The notes below the pieces were generated by a model. The model did not search any database. It was not told where the DNA came from and worked only from the letters and a program-made list of their open reading frames with translations. A program made the position numbers and the translations under genes. From Burkholderiales bacterium C2 (GTDB lineage Bacteria; Pseudomonadota; Gammaproteobacteria; Burkholderiales; Burkholderiaceae_C), in NCBI GenBank assembly GCA_005503085.1, contig SCOI01000012.1, forward strand, positions 1-64,000: a stretch of DNA of 64,000 nucleotides, written 5' to 3'. Positions 25,104 through 33,391 of this stretch are shown here, piece after piece. Positions within the stretch are counted from its first letter, which is position 1. Every line of letters starts with the position of its first letter.

Positions 25104-26045
25104 TTACTGCCGCGCTGCGCGTCGCAGCGCTAGCGGCGGCGCGCCGTAGCCGCGCATGAAGACCTCGCGCATATGGCGCCGGTCGCGGAAACCGGTCTCG
25201 CGAGCGATCGTCTCCAGCGGGTGTCGGCTCTGCTCGATCATCAGCCGTGCAGCCTCGAGCCGCAGCGCCTCGACCGCCCTGGCTGGCGAGCGGCCCGTCT
25301 CGGCCGTGAACACGCGGCTGAACTGGCGCGGGCTCAGGTGTACCGCCTCGGCCAGTTCCTCGACGCTGAGCGGCTGCCCGAGGTGCTTGCGCGCGTAGTC
25401 GAGCGCGGCCTGGATGCGGTCCGACTTCGGCGCCAACTCCAGCATCTCGGAGTGCTGTGACTGGCCGCCTGACCTGCGCTGAGGCATCACCAGCTTGCGG
25501 GCCACCGAGCGGGCCACATGAGCGCCGAGGTCCTGCTCCACCATGGCCAGTGCCAGGTCCAAGCCTGCGCTCATGCCTGCGGAGGTCCAGACCGGTCCGT
25601 CGACGATGAAGATGCGGTCGTCCTCGACCCGGATACCGGGATGGCGCTCGCGCAGCGCGCGGGCAAAGGCCCAGTGGGTGGTCGCCTGCCGTCCGTCGAG
25701 CAGCCCTGCCTCCGCCAGCACGAAGCCGCCGGTACAGATCGCCGCGGTGCGGCGTGCAACGCGAGCTGCCCGGCGCAGGAACTTCAGCACCGGCGGCGCG
25801 GCAGGCACGGCCAAGGGGTCGTTCACGCCGGCAACAATCCAGGTATCGGCCGCGTCGGCGCGGCCCAACGCTCGCGTCGAGACCGTCATGCCCAGCGACG
25901 ATCGCACCTCGCCACCGGTGGCTGAGAAGACTCGGATCTCGTAGAGCGGTTCGCCCGCCACGAGGTTCGCGTACTCGAAGACAGCCTGCGTCGCCAGGCT
26001 CATCACCTGAAAGCCGTCGCTCAACACATAACCCACTTTATGCAT
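25104..26045 (-). CDS. GlxA family regulator (DJ-1/PfpI plus AraC HTH)
   Basis: The 313-residue protein joins an N-terminal DJ-1/PfpI-like domain (about 1-190, with the Cys elbow in AAICTGGFVLAEAGLLDG) to a C-terminal AraC-type double helix-turn-helix (about 215-310, LSVEELAEAVHLSPRQFSRV and TIARETGFRDRRHMREVF). Such regulators sense small metabolites through the DJ-1 part and usually activate nearby genes. ATG 26045 (MHKVGYVL) matches family starts; a longer frame would run through the operator. The 38-bp dyad lies 32-69 bases upstream, shared with the divergent DUF6130-like gene. The second copy before the SDR gene suggests a three-gene local regulon. Confidence 0.9.
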   Translation of the reverse strand: MHKVGYVLSDGFQVMSLATQAVFEYANLVAGEPLYEIRVFSATGGEVRSSLGMTVSTRALGRADAADTWIVAGVNDPLAVPAAPPVLKFLRRAARVARRTAAICTGGFVLAEAGLLDGRQATTHWAFARALRERHPGIRVEDDRIFIVDGPVWTSAGMSAGLDLALAMVEQDLGAHVARSVARKLVMPQRRSGGQSQHSEMLELAPKSDRIQAALDYARKHLGQPLSVEELAEAVHLSPRQFSRVFTAETGRSPARAVEALRLEAARLMIEQSRHPLETIARETGFRDRRHMREVFMRGYGAPPLALRRAARQ

Positions 26046-26076
26046 ATCGGGATTCCTTGCTGAGGAGATTCGAGGT

Positions 26077-26114
26077 ATGGCTCGAATCATAACCAAAAAC
26101 GTCATTTGAGACAT
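26077..26114. promoter_or_regulatory. 38-bp dyad element, copy 2 (candidate operator)
   Basis: Left arm ATGGCTCGAAT (26077-26087) and right arm ATTTGAGACAT (26104-26114) have exactly the 27-base start-to-start spacing of copy 1. The run AAACGTCATTT is identical in both. The right arm is the exact reverse complement of copy 1's left arm. It sits between the divergent GlxA-type regulator and the DUF6130-like gene, in position to control both. Confidence 0.6.
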
Positions 26115-26161
26115 TTGCCTTGTTGCCTAGCATTGCGTTGCCCCATCAACCGGAATGTCCC

Positions 26162-26680
26162 ATGACCACGACCCGACCCTGCTCCCTCCTGTCAACGGCC
26201 AATGCCCTCCCTCGCCACCGTGCCAGTTTCACTCGCTGGGCGGGTGCCTTCGCGGTGGCATTCGCTGCCTTTCACGCGACCGCCCAGGCGGGGCCGGGTC
26301 TCGGCACGCCGCCGGCTGTGATCCCGTTGAACTCGCAGGCCCCCGCGGAGCTGCACCTCTATCCGCCCGTTGCCGAGGCTCTCGCACGTGGGGTTGTTAT
26401 CTTGCAGTTCAGGACGGAGAACTTTCGCGTATTCCCCGTCTTCGGCACGGGCGCGCTCGGCGTCTCGCCGCGAATCGGGCATCTGCATGTGACGGTAGAC
26501 GGCATGCCGCCGACCTGGGCTCACACCAGCAGCGAGCCGATCATCGTGGTCGGGCTGAAGCCCGGCCTGCATGAAATCCTGGTCGAGCTGGCCGATCCCA
26601 GCCATGGCATCGTGGCTGCCCAAACGGCGCGCATCACGGTGCCGGACACCCAAGCCGGCCCGCACCCGACCCACCGCTGA
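26162..26680 (+). CDS. Exported protein, DUF6130-like
   Basis: The 172-residue product has a basic N-terminus followed by a hydrophobic segment and an AQA-type signal cleavage site near residue 43, so it is probably periplasmic. The mature part contains HLHVTVDGMPPTWAHT and VGLKPGLHEILVELADPSH, which resembles the DUF6130 family of small exported beta-sandwich proteins; the assignment is from memory of that pattern. Function unknown. ATG 26162 is the first start giving a plausible signal peptide. It is divergent from the GlxA-type regulator and shares the 38-bp element. Confidence 0.65.
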   Translation: MTTTRPCSLLSTANALPRHRASFTRWAGAFAVAFAAFHATAQAGPGLGTPPAVIPLNSQAPAELHLYPPVAEALARGVVILQFRTENFRVFPVFGTGALGVSPRIGHLHVTVDGMPPTWAHTSSEPIIVVGLKPGLHEILVELADPSHGIVAAQTARITVPDTQAGPHPTHR

Positions 26681-26838
26681 ATCCGCAGGCAGCCTGAGGG
26701 CAGCCATGTCGGGGACTGTAAGCATCTGCACCTCTGCCTGCATAGGCGCAGGAGATCGGGGGCCGGGCACCCCTGATCGACTGAACCAGCGAGATCAGCT
26801 TTCCGGAGATGGCCGCCGCTGTTCGACACGGGTCGGCT

Positions 26839-26861
26839 GCAGCGCCGCGAAGCGGCGCTGC
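26839..26861. terminator. Strong hairpin in the gap before the alpha/beta hydrolase
   Basis: A perfect 10-bp stem GCAGCGCCGC/GCGGCGCTGC with a GAA loop lies in the 282-base gap between the convergent DUF6130-like and hydrolase genes. No T-run follows on either strand. I see no other feature in this gap. Confidence 0.4.
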
Positions 26862-26962
26862 GCCTTGATCAACAGCCGGGCGAATGACAGCGGTCCAGGA
26901 CCGGCTGCCGGGAGTCCCGGCGCAGTGGCGGCGCCGGAGGGGGGCAGTGGCCGACCCATGGA

Positions 26963-27979
26963 TCAGATCCGGCTCACATCGATGACCGCCTTGGCGAAGG
27001 CCTCGGGCGCTTCCTGTGGCAAGTTATGGCCGATGACGCTGCCCAGCTGCCGATGCTCGTAGCGCCCCACGAATTTGCGCGCATAGCTGGCGGGTGCCGG
27101 GTGCGGGGCACCGTTGGCGTCGCCTTCCATCGTGATGGTCGGGACGGCGATGTTCGGCGCTGCGGCAATCCTCGACTCGATCGCGTCGTAGCGCGCTTCG
27201 CCCTCGGCCGCGCCGATGCGCCAGCGGTAGTTGTGGACCGCGATCGCCACATGGTCCGGGTTGTCCAGCGCGGCGGCCGAACGCTGGAATGTTGCCTCGT
27301 CGAAGCGCCATTGCGGCGAGGCCTGCTGCCAGATCAGCCGGGCGAAGTCGCTGCGGTATTTCTCGTACCCGGCTTGACCACGTTCGGTGGCGAGATAGAA
27401 CTGATACCACCACGATAGCTCGCCCTTTGGCGGCAAGGGCTGCCGATTGGCTTCTCGATTCACGAGCAGGTAGCCGCTGACGGAGACCAGCGCCTTGCAG
27501 CGCTCCGGCCACAGCGCCGCAAGAATGCAGGCCGTCCGCGCGCCCCAGTCGCAGCCGGCGACGATGGCCTGCTGGATGCCCAGCGCGTCCATCAAGGCGA
27601 TGACGTCAGCGGCGAAGGCTGCTTGCTGGCCATTGCGCAGGGTCTGGTCCGAACGGAAGCGGGTGCTGCCGTAGCCGCGCAGATAGGGAACGATGACACG
27701 ATGGCCGGCTCTGGCCAGAATCGGCGCGACGTCGACATAGGTGTGGATGTCGTAGGGCCAGCCGTGCAGCAGCAGCACCGGCGGGCCGTCACTGGGGCCG
27801 ACCTCGGCATAGCCGACCTGAAGCAGACCGGCATCGATCTGCTTGAGGCGTTCAAAGGAAGCGCTGCCGGTTCGCGAGGGCTGCGCCGTGACCGGCGCGG
27901 CAAAGCGTGTGGCGGCGAGCGCTGCCGCCAGCGCAACAAAGTGGCGGCGGCCGCTTGGGGTGGGATCTGTCATGGTCAT
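26963..27979 (-). CDS. Tat-exported alpha/beta hydrolase, epoxide-hydrolase-like
   Basis: The 338-residue protein starts with a twin-arginine type leader (SGRRHFVAL, Arg11-Arg12, hydrophobic stretch, then PVTAQ). The hydrolase core shows the oxyanion motif HGWP at 72-75, an aspartate nucleophile Asp144 in AGCDWGA and the catalytic His in IGHNLPQEAP near the C-terminus. An Asp nucleophile points to epoxide hydrolase or haloalkane dehalogenase chemistry rather than esterase. It is the last gene of the redox cluster, 165 bases downstream of the response-regulator stop, and has tandem repeats in that gap that may be a regulator site. Confidence 0.85.
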   Translation of the reverse strand: MTMTDPTPSGRRHFVALAAALAATRFAAPVTAQPSRTGSASFERLKQIDAGLLQVGYAEVGPSDGPPVLLLHGWPYDIHTYVDVAPILARAGHRVIVPYLRGYGSTRFRSDQTLRNGQQAAFAADVIALMDALGIQQAIVAGCDWGARTACILAALWPERCKALVSVSGYLLVNREANRQPLPPKGELSWWYQFYLATERGQAGYEKYRSDFARLIWQQASPQWRFDEATFQRSAAALDNPDHVAIAVHNYRWRIGAAEGEARYDAIESRIAAAPNIAVPTITMEGDANGAPHPAPASYARKFVGRYEHRQLGSVIGHNLPQEAPEAFAKAVIDVSRI

Positions 27980-28120
27980 GCCTCGTCGTCGTGGAAGGAG
28001 GGAACAAGAAGGGCTGCGAGATGCGGCCTTCGATGTCCATCAGTGGACGCGAGCGAGGTATCCGTGGTGTGTCAGCGCAAGGTGGTTTTGAATCGAGCTG
28101 TCGCGATGCCGTCGGCCTGA

Positions 28121-28140
28121 TACAAAACGCTACAAAACAG
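28121..28140. promoter_or_regulatory. Tandem 10-bp direct repeat upstream of the hydrolase gene
   Basis: The units TACAAAACGC and TACAAAACAG are adjacent, with a 10-bp period as expected for an OmpR-family dimer bound to one face of DNA. The site lies 142-161 bases ahead of the hydrolase start. A similar pair is found before the Ohr gene at 32627-32646. Confidence 0.35.
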
Positions 28141-28144
28141 CGCT

Positions 28145-28888
28145 TCAGGCCCGGCCCGGCTCGACCAGCGCAGCGAAGACATAGCCCTCGCTGCGTACCG
28201 TCTTGATGTAGCGTGGCTCGCGCGCGTCGTCGCGCAGGCGCTGCCTGAGGCGACTGATCAGCAGGTCGATCGAGCGCTCGAACAACTCGGCCTCGCGGCC
28301 CTGGGTCAGACCCAGCAGCTGGTCGCGGCTGAGCACCTTTTGCGGGTGATCCAGGAAGACGCGCAAGAGCCGGTACTCGGCGCCGCTGAGCGGCACCACC
28401 ACATCCTGGGCGTCGACGAGCTGACGCGCGATGGTGTCCAGCTGCCATTCGCCGAAGGCCAGCACGGAGGTGTTCTCGGTCTCCCGCATATTGGGTGGCA
28501 GCATGCGTGTGCGCCGCAGCACCGAACGCAGCCGGGCGAGCAGCTCGCGGGGTGCGAAGGGCTTGACCAGATAGTCGTCGGCGCCCATTTCCAGGCCGAG
28601 GATGCGGTCCGCCTCCTCCCCTCGGGCGGTCAACATCAGGATGGGGATGGCCTTGTGCTTGCCGCTGCGCAGATCCCGGCAGAGCGTCAGGCCGTCTTCG
28701 CCGGGCAGCATCAGGTCGAGGATGATCAGATCGAACGGCCCCGACTCTTCCAACGCGGCACGCATATGCCGCCCGGTCGGCACCGCCACCACGCGCAGAC
28801 CGTTGCGGCTCAGGTACTCGGTCAGCAGGCTGCGAATCTCCCGGTCGTCGTCGACCAGCAGCACATGATCGCTCGGCTTCGCTTGCAT
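28145..28888 (-). CDS. OmpR family response regulator of the redox cluster
   Basis: A 247-residue response regulator with acidic pocket VDDD at 12-15, phosphorylatable Asp58 (IILDLMLPGEDG), Lys in DDYLVKPFAP and a C-terminal winged helix ending YIKTVRSEGYVF. It is 27 bases downstream of the dipZ-like gene, and the matching kinase lies just beyond that, so the two-component pair is split by the thiol-redox gene. Likely targets are the Ohr and hydrolase promoters, from the shared repeats; that is inference. Confidence 0.93.
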   Translation of the reverse strand: MQAKPSDHVLLVDDDREIRSLLTEYLSRNGLRVVAVPTGRHMRAALEESGPFDLIILDLMLPGEDGLTLCRDLRSGKHKAIPILMLTARGEEADRILGLEMGADDYLVKPFAPRELLARLRSVLRRTRMLPPNMRETENTSVLAFGEWQLDTIARQLVDAQDVVVPLSGAEYRLLRVFLDHPQKVLSRDQLLGLTQGREAELFERSIDLLISRLRQRLRDDAREPRYIKTVRSEGYVFAALVEPGRA

Positions 28889-28915
28889 CAGACGTTCTCC
28901 CGCTGAGCGATTCTC

Positions 28916-30667
28916 TCAACCAAATGTGAAGGCGTAGGCGCGTGCGCCGGGATCGAGGAATTCGATCTCGAACAATCGCTCGCCGGACTGCTGCTGCTGT
29001 CGCAGCAACTGGTAGAGCCGGTGCCCGGTGATGGTGCCCCGGCCTTCGCGGTCGATGTCGGTGCCGTGGTCGTCCAGCGGCGGCTTGCCGTCGATGCGGA
29101 CGCGAAATCGCACCGGCTGGCCGTCGTCGGCTGATCCCAGCACCATATGCAGATCGCGGGCCCGAAAGCGCAGCATGACTCGGCCGCCGCCGGCAAGCCC
29201 CAGCGCGCTCTCGTCCTCCACCTGCCAGCGGCCGTCCAGCGCCCATTGCTGCCCGCGCAGCGGCGATGCCCCGCGATAGTCATGGGCCCGTCCGCGAACC
29301 AGACCCCCGGCCGGCGCGAAGCCCTGTGCCTGGGCGAAGCCGAGATAGGTCTCGTGCGAGGCGGCGCGTGTGTCCGGGGGCGCGGCCTGGGTGCCGCTGC
29401 CCTGGGGCGCGGCCAGGTCCTCGGAGAGCGGGGTCTGGCCCGCCTCGCGCAGCAGTTGCTGGATCACGCGCTCCGACTGTGCATAGCCGCCCTCACCGAA
29501 CTGGTGGTGGCGGATGCGCCCCTGCGCGTCGACGAAGTACAGGGCCGGCCAGTACTGGTTGCGGAAGGCCCGCCAGATCTTGTAGTCGCTGTCGACGGCG
29601 ACGGGGAAGCTCACGCCCAGGTCCTGGCTGGCACGCTGCACATTGCTGAGCTTGCGCTCGAAGGCGAACTCGGGCGTGTGCACGCCCAGCACCACCAGCC
29701 CGGCGTCGCGGTACTTGTCGGCCCAGGCGCGCACATAGGGCAGGGTGCGCAGGCAGTTGATGCAGGAGTAGGTCCAGAAGTCGACCAATACCACCTTGCC
29801 GCGCAGCGAGGCCGTGGTCAGCGCCGGCGAGTTGATCCAGCCGACGGCGCCGTCCAGCGCCGGCATCAGGCCTTCGACCGGCAAGGCGGGAGACCGCGCG
29901 CGCGGCGTGTCGGCCGGCGGGCTCGCCGAGCCGGACTCCGTGGCGCCACCCAGCCGCTGCAGCAGCAGGTTCTCCAGCGCCGCCGTCGGTCCGGCGGACA
30001 GACGTGCGAGCAGCCCGGTGTCGGCACCCAGCGCGATGCCGCTGACGGAGGCCAGCACCGCAACGCCGGCGATGCGTCGCAGCAGCGCGCTGCCACGCAA
30101 GGACAGCGGCGCCGCCACGCCGATGCGGCGGCCCAGCAGCAGCACGACGGCCAAGGCGCTGCAGGCGCCGGCTGCATAGGCCAGCAGCAGCAACGCACTG
30201 CCGACGCTGGCGCCGTGCAAGGCAGCGCCTGTCAGTATCAGTCCCAGGATCGGACCGGCGCAGGGTGTCCACAGCAGCCCCGTGCCGACGCCTTGCACCA
30301 GCGCGGCCCATCGCGAGTGGTTGCCGTTGCCGGCGGGGCTGGCGGCGACGAGGCGGCCGCCCAGCGCTACCCATGGCCGGCTCAGCCAAGCGGCCAGCGA
30401 GGGCCACAACAGGCTCATCCCAAACAGCGCGAAGGCCGCGAGCGCCAGCCAGCGCATGGTCTCGTGGGTCGTCACGACCCAGCCGCCGCCCACGGCAGCC
30501 AGCGACGCGACCGCAGCGAAAGCCAGCGCCATGCCGGTCAGCAGCGGCAGGCCGTGCGAGCCGAAGGGGCGGTCGGCCCGACTGAGTACAAAGGGCAGCA
30601 CCGGCAGGATGCAGGGGCTGAGGAGGGTGAAGACGCCGCCCAGATAGGCAGCCAGCAGGATCAGCAT
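28916..30667 (-). CDS. DipZ-type protein: CcdA-like membrane domain fused to thioredoxin-like domain
   Basis: This 583-residue protein carries reducing power from the cytosol to periplasmic thiols. The N-terminal CcdA-like membrane part (about 1-215) has the paired cysteines Cys19 (LLSPCILPVLP) and Cys134 (LLWTPCAGP). A periplasmic thioredoxin/TlpA-like domain follows (about 265-420) with the active site Cys301-Ile-Asn-Cys304 (YSCINCLRTLPY). A C-terminal beta-rich domain (about 440-583), as in mycobacterial DipZ, completes it. It is embedded between the sensor kinase and its response regulator, implying the system monitors or repairs periplasmic thiol oxidation. Confidence 0.9.
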   Translation of the reverse strand: MLILLAAYLGGVFTLLSPCILPVLPFVLSRADRPFGSHGLPLLTGMALAFAAVASLAAVGGGWVVTTHETMRWLALAAFALFGMSLLWPSLAAWLSRPWVALGGRLVAASPAGNGNHSRWAALVQGVGTGLLWTPCAGPILGLILTGAALHGASVGSALLLLAYAAGACSALAVVLLLGRRIGVAAPLSLRGSALLRRIAGVAVLASVSGIALGADTGLLARLSAGPTAALENLLLQRLGGATESGSASPPADTPRARSPALPVEGLMPALDGAVGWINSPALTTASLRGKVVLVDFWTYSCINCLRTLPYVRAWADKYRDAGLVVLGVHTPEFAFERKLSNVQRASQDLGVSFPVAVDSDYKIWRAFRNQYWPALYFVDAQGRIRHHQFGEGGYAQSERVIQQLLREAGQTPLSEDLAAPQGSGTQAAPPDTRAASHETYLGFAQAQGFAPAGGLVRGRAHDYRGASPLRGQQWALDGRWQVEDESALGLAGGGRVMLRFRARDLHMVLGSADDGQPVRFRVRIDGKPPLDDHGTDIDREGRGTITGHRLYQLLRQQQQSGERLFEIEFLDPGARAYAFTFG

Positions 30668-30734
30668 CGGAGGTTCTCGGTTCTTTGGGGTGGGGACGCG
30701 CGCGCGCTTGCGTTGCGGTGTCGTGGGGCGCTTG

Positions 30735-32075
30735 CTAGAGGCTCAGCGTGAGACGGGCTTCGAGGCCGCCGCCGGGGCGATTGACCAGTGTCAGCCGCGC
30801 CCCCATCGCCATGGCCAGCTGATTCGCGATCGCCAGGCCCAGGCCGGTGCCACCGGTGCTGCGGTTGCGCGACCCCTCCAGCCGGTAGAAGGGCTGCAGC
30901 ACCGCGTCGAGCTGCTCGGCCGGTATCCCCGGGCCATCGTCCAGCACCGCGATGACCAGGCCCTGCGGTTCCGTGCGCACCTGCACCCGGACCTCGCGGC
31001 CGAACTTCAGCGCGTTGTCGATCAGATTCATCAGGATGCGGCGAAGCGCGTGCGGCCGCGTCAGCACAGGCTCGCCGACCCGTCCTTCCAGCTGCACCGC
31101 CTGGCCGCTGTCCTCGTAGTCGGCGCTCATGCTGGCCAGCAGCGCGTCGATGTCCAGGCGCCGTGGTGTCTCGGTGTCGCCATGCAGGGTGCGTGCATAG
31201 CTGACGCCCTCCCTGACGAGCGCGTCCATCGACTCCAGGTCCTGGCGGAACTTCTCCCGGTCGGTCTCGTCACCCAGCATGTCGGCGCGCAAGCGCATCC
31301 GCGTGATGGGCGTCTGCAGATCATGCGAGATGGCCGCAAGGATCTCGACCCGCTCGTTCGTGTAGAGGGTGATGCGGCGCTGCATTGCGTTGAATGCGCG
31401 TGCGGCCCGAGCCACCTCGCTGGGCCCGGCCTCGTCCAGCGTCACGCCTTTGAGGTCCGGTCCCAGCGCATCGGCCGCCGCCGCCAGCTGCTGCAGCGGG
31501 CGCGTGATCAGCCGCACGGCGAGCCAGGCGCAGCCGGCCAGCACCACCAGCTGCAAGGCCAGCGCCCACAGCACCCAGGCAGAGATGGGCCGCTCGACGC
31601 GCCGGGCATGCACGATCAGATCGCTGCCGTCGCTCAGCCGGACTTGCAGCTGCAGGCTCTGATGCAGCCCGGGCGCTTGCACGACCTCGATCACCGGGAA
31701 CGGCTGCACCGCCTCGGTGATCGCTGTGGCAAAACTGCGCATCGATGCCGAGGCAGGCGCGGCACCCTGCACTGTGCCGGTGAGAGCAAAGCGGTAGTTG
31801 GGGCGTTCGAGCCGGTCCAGCCAGTCGGCGCGCTCGGCGGCCGGCAGCCGGTTCAAGACCGCCACCGAACTGGCGATGTCCAGTTCGATGCCGGTCATCA
31901 TCAGCGCGCGCATCGCCAGGTCGCGCTCGTAGCGGATCAACGCGAAGGCCAGCAGCTGCGTGATCGCCAGCCCGACGACAATGATCAGCGCGACGCGCGC
32001 GAACAGCGTGCCCGGCACCCAGCGGCGCCAGCTGCTGGCGCTCGGGATGCCGGGTGGGTCAGTGCGGGTCTGCAT
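30735..32075 (-). CDS. Sensor histidine kinase of the redox cluster
   Basis: A 446-residue membrane kinase: helix at about 25-47, a periplasmic sensor of about 125 residues with no cysteine, helix at about 168-190, HAMP, HisKA with the His in LAAISHDLQTPITRMR near residue 250, and HATPase (NLIDNALKFG, DDGPGIPAE, GTGLGLAI). It is a simple EnvZ/CpxA-like architecture. It follows the Ohr gene by 36 bases and precedes the dipZ-like gene by 67, so all are likely one transcript. Confidence 0.92.
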   Translation of the reverse strand: MQTRTDPPGIPSASSWRRWVPGTLFARVALIIVVGLAITQLLAFALIRYERDLAMRALMMTGIELDIASSVAVLNRLPAAERADWLDRLERPNYRFALTGTVQGAAPASASMRSFATAITEAVQPFPVIEVVQAPGLHQSLQLQVRLSDGSDLIVHARRVERPISAWVLWALALQLVVLAGCAWLAVRLITRPLQQLAAAADALGPDLKGVTLDEAGPSEVARAARAFNAMQRRITLYTNERVEILAAISHDLQTPITRMRLRADMLGDETDREKFRQDLESMDALVREGVSYARTLHGDTETPRRLDIDALLASMSADYEDSGQAVQLEGRVGEPVLTRPHALRRILMNLIDNALKFGREVRVQVRTEPQGLVIAVLDDGPGIPAEQLDAVLQPFYRLEGSRNRSTGGTGLGLAIANQLAMAMGARLTLVNRPGGGLEARLTLSL

Positions 32076-32111
32076 GCCAGGTCCTTTGCGGCCGCGCCAC
32101 CGGGTGCGAGC

Positions 32112-32528
32112 TCACACCAGCTCGGTCGCGATGTCGATATTGCCACGCAAGGCCTTGGAGTACGGGCAGGTCTGGTGGGCGGCATCGATCAAGGCCTGGG
32201 CCGCGTCGCGCGGCAGGCCGGGCAGGCTGACCTGCAGGCGCGCCTGCAGGAAGAAGCCGCCCTCACCGGTGCCGAGATCAATCTCGGCCGTCACCGCGAC
32301 ATCGCCGGGCAGGTTCACGTTGAGCTGCCGTGCCGCGTGGCCCATGGCGCCGATGAAGCAGGCCGACCAGCCGGCACCGAGCAATTGCTCGGGATTCGTG
32401 CCGGGGCCGCTGCTGCCGGGGCGGGACAGCCGGACATCCAGGCGGCCGTCGGCACTGCGCGCCGCGCCCTCGCGGCCGCCGGTGGTGTGGGTGCGGCCGG
32501 TGTAGATGACTTGATCGATCTTGGACAT
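32112..32528 (-). CDS. ohr: Organic hydroperoxide resistance protein (Ohr/OsmC family)
   Basis: The 138-residue thiol peroxidase has the Ohr signature: peroxidatic Cys57 in GWSACFIGAM and resolving Cys121 in HQTCPYSKALRGN, with the N-terminal YTGRTHTTGGREG segment typical of Ohr. It detoxifies organic hydroperoxides using lipoyl-linked reductant in the cytosol. The usual MarR-type OhrR gene is not adjacent; instead a two-component system follows. The start at 32528 (MSKIDQVIYTG) fits the family; the longer frame upstream would be untypical. Confidence 0.92.
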   Translation of the reverse strand: MSKIDQVIYTGRTHTTGGREGAARSADGRLDVRLSRPGSSGPGTNPEQLLGAGWSACFIGAMGHAARQLNVNLPGDVAVTAEIDLGTGEGGFFLQARLQVSLPGLPRDAAQALIDAAHQTCPYSKALRGNIDIATELV

Positions 32529-32626
32529 GAGAATGCTCCTGAACTGAGGTGGAGCCTGCATTGTTTGGGCGCGGCCGCCTTTTTGCGCCGTTCTCGTGTG
32601 CCTGTGTAGCGCTTGTGGCAGGGCCC

Positions 32627-32646
32627 TACAGTACGTTACATAAGCC
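32627..32646. promoter_or_regulatory. Tandem 10-bp direct repeat upstream of ohr
   Basis: The units TACAGTACGT and TACATAAGCC have a 10-bp period and resemble the pair at 28121-28140 (13 of 20 bases identical). The site lies about 100 bases ahead of the ohr start. A looser copy in the opposite orientation may lie at 32604-32617. A shared response-regulator site is inferred. Confidence 0.35.
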
Positions 32647-32747
32647 ATCAAAGCGAAGACGCTTCAGGGTCAGGTCTTGCTGCTAGATGCTCGAAACAGC
32701 GAGAAGTCCTTGCGGGTCAGACCATGCCTCTTGCTATCCCGCCGCGG

Positions 32748-33200
32748 TTAAGCCTCCCCGCTCTTGTGAAAGAGGTCCTTGATGATGGCCACGCCCGCTT
32801 TGCGCGGGTGCGCCAGGACTTGCACGGCTTGCCCGATTTCAAGCGAGAGCACCTGCCGGGTTTGATGAACCGGCTGCCAGGAGCGATGGCTGCTGCCGTT
32901 GAGTTCATACGAGAAGTCAATGCGCCCGCGATCTTTCGCGAGCTGGATCTGCGTGATGCGCCCGGTGGACGGAACACCGCTGCGAAACAGTGCCAGCACA
33001 CGCAGACAGCGCCACATGAGGAGGCCGGCACACACCAAGGCAAGAGGCAAGCCGACCTCCAGCAGCAGCGCCCATTGGGAGCCGGCGACCGGAAAGACAT
33101 GCGGATACAGCGCCGCAATCACAAGAATCATCGGCAGGCCGATCGCGGCGAAGAGTGCTGGCCAGTCGGTGTTCACGATGCCAATAAGGCTGGGTCGCAT
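32748..33200 (-). CDS. DUF3592-like membrane protein
   Basis: A 150-residue protein with two membrane helices (about 16-35 and 42-64) and a C-terminal soluble part with GRITQIQLAKDRGRIDFSYE and QVLAHPRKAGVAIIKDLF, the pattern of DUF3592. Its function is unknown. The start at 33200 (MRPSLIGIV) is preferred over a Thr/Pro-rich upstream extension. It is a single gene, divergent from the LD-carboxypeptidase gene. Confidence 0.7.
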   Translation of the reverse strand: MRPSLIGIVNTDWPALFAAIGLPMILVIAALYPHVFPVAGSQWALLLEVGLPLALVCAGLLMWRCLRVLALFRSGVPSTGRITQIQLAKDRGRIDFSYELNGSSHRSWQPVHQTRQVLSLEIGQAVQVLAHPRKAGVAIIKDLFHKSGEA

Positions 33201-33255
33201 GGTGGTGGTGCCTAGGGTTTGAGTGGGGGCTCGCGTTGCGGGCCGCGAGCCCGAT

Positions 33256-33273
33256 GGCGGCACGCGTGCCGCC
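33256..33273. promoter_or_regulatory. 18-bp perfect palindrome between divergent genes
   Basis: The palindrome GGCGGCACGCGTGCCGCC lies in the 191-base gap between the DUF3592-like and LD-carboxypeptidase genes. It could be an operator or a hairpin in the DUF3592 leader. No regulator gene is adjacent. Confidence 0.3.
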
Positions 33274-33391
33274 GATTGGATGCAGGCGCGCGCCGCCCGT
33301 CAATCATCCCTGCGGGGGATCTTAGTGATGGCAGCACACCTGGCACACGGCGGATGACAAAACCTGATCCCGCTCTTGCTATCCTGCCACG

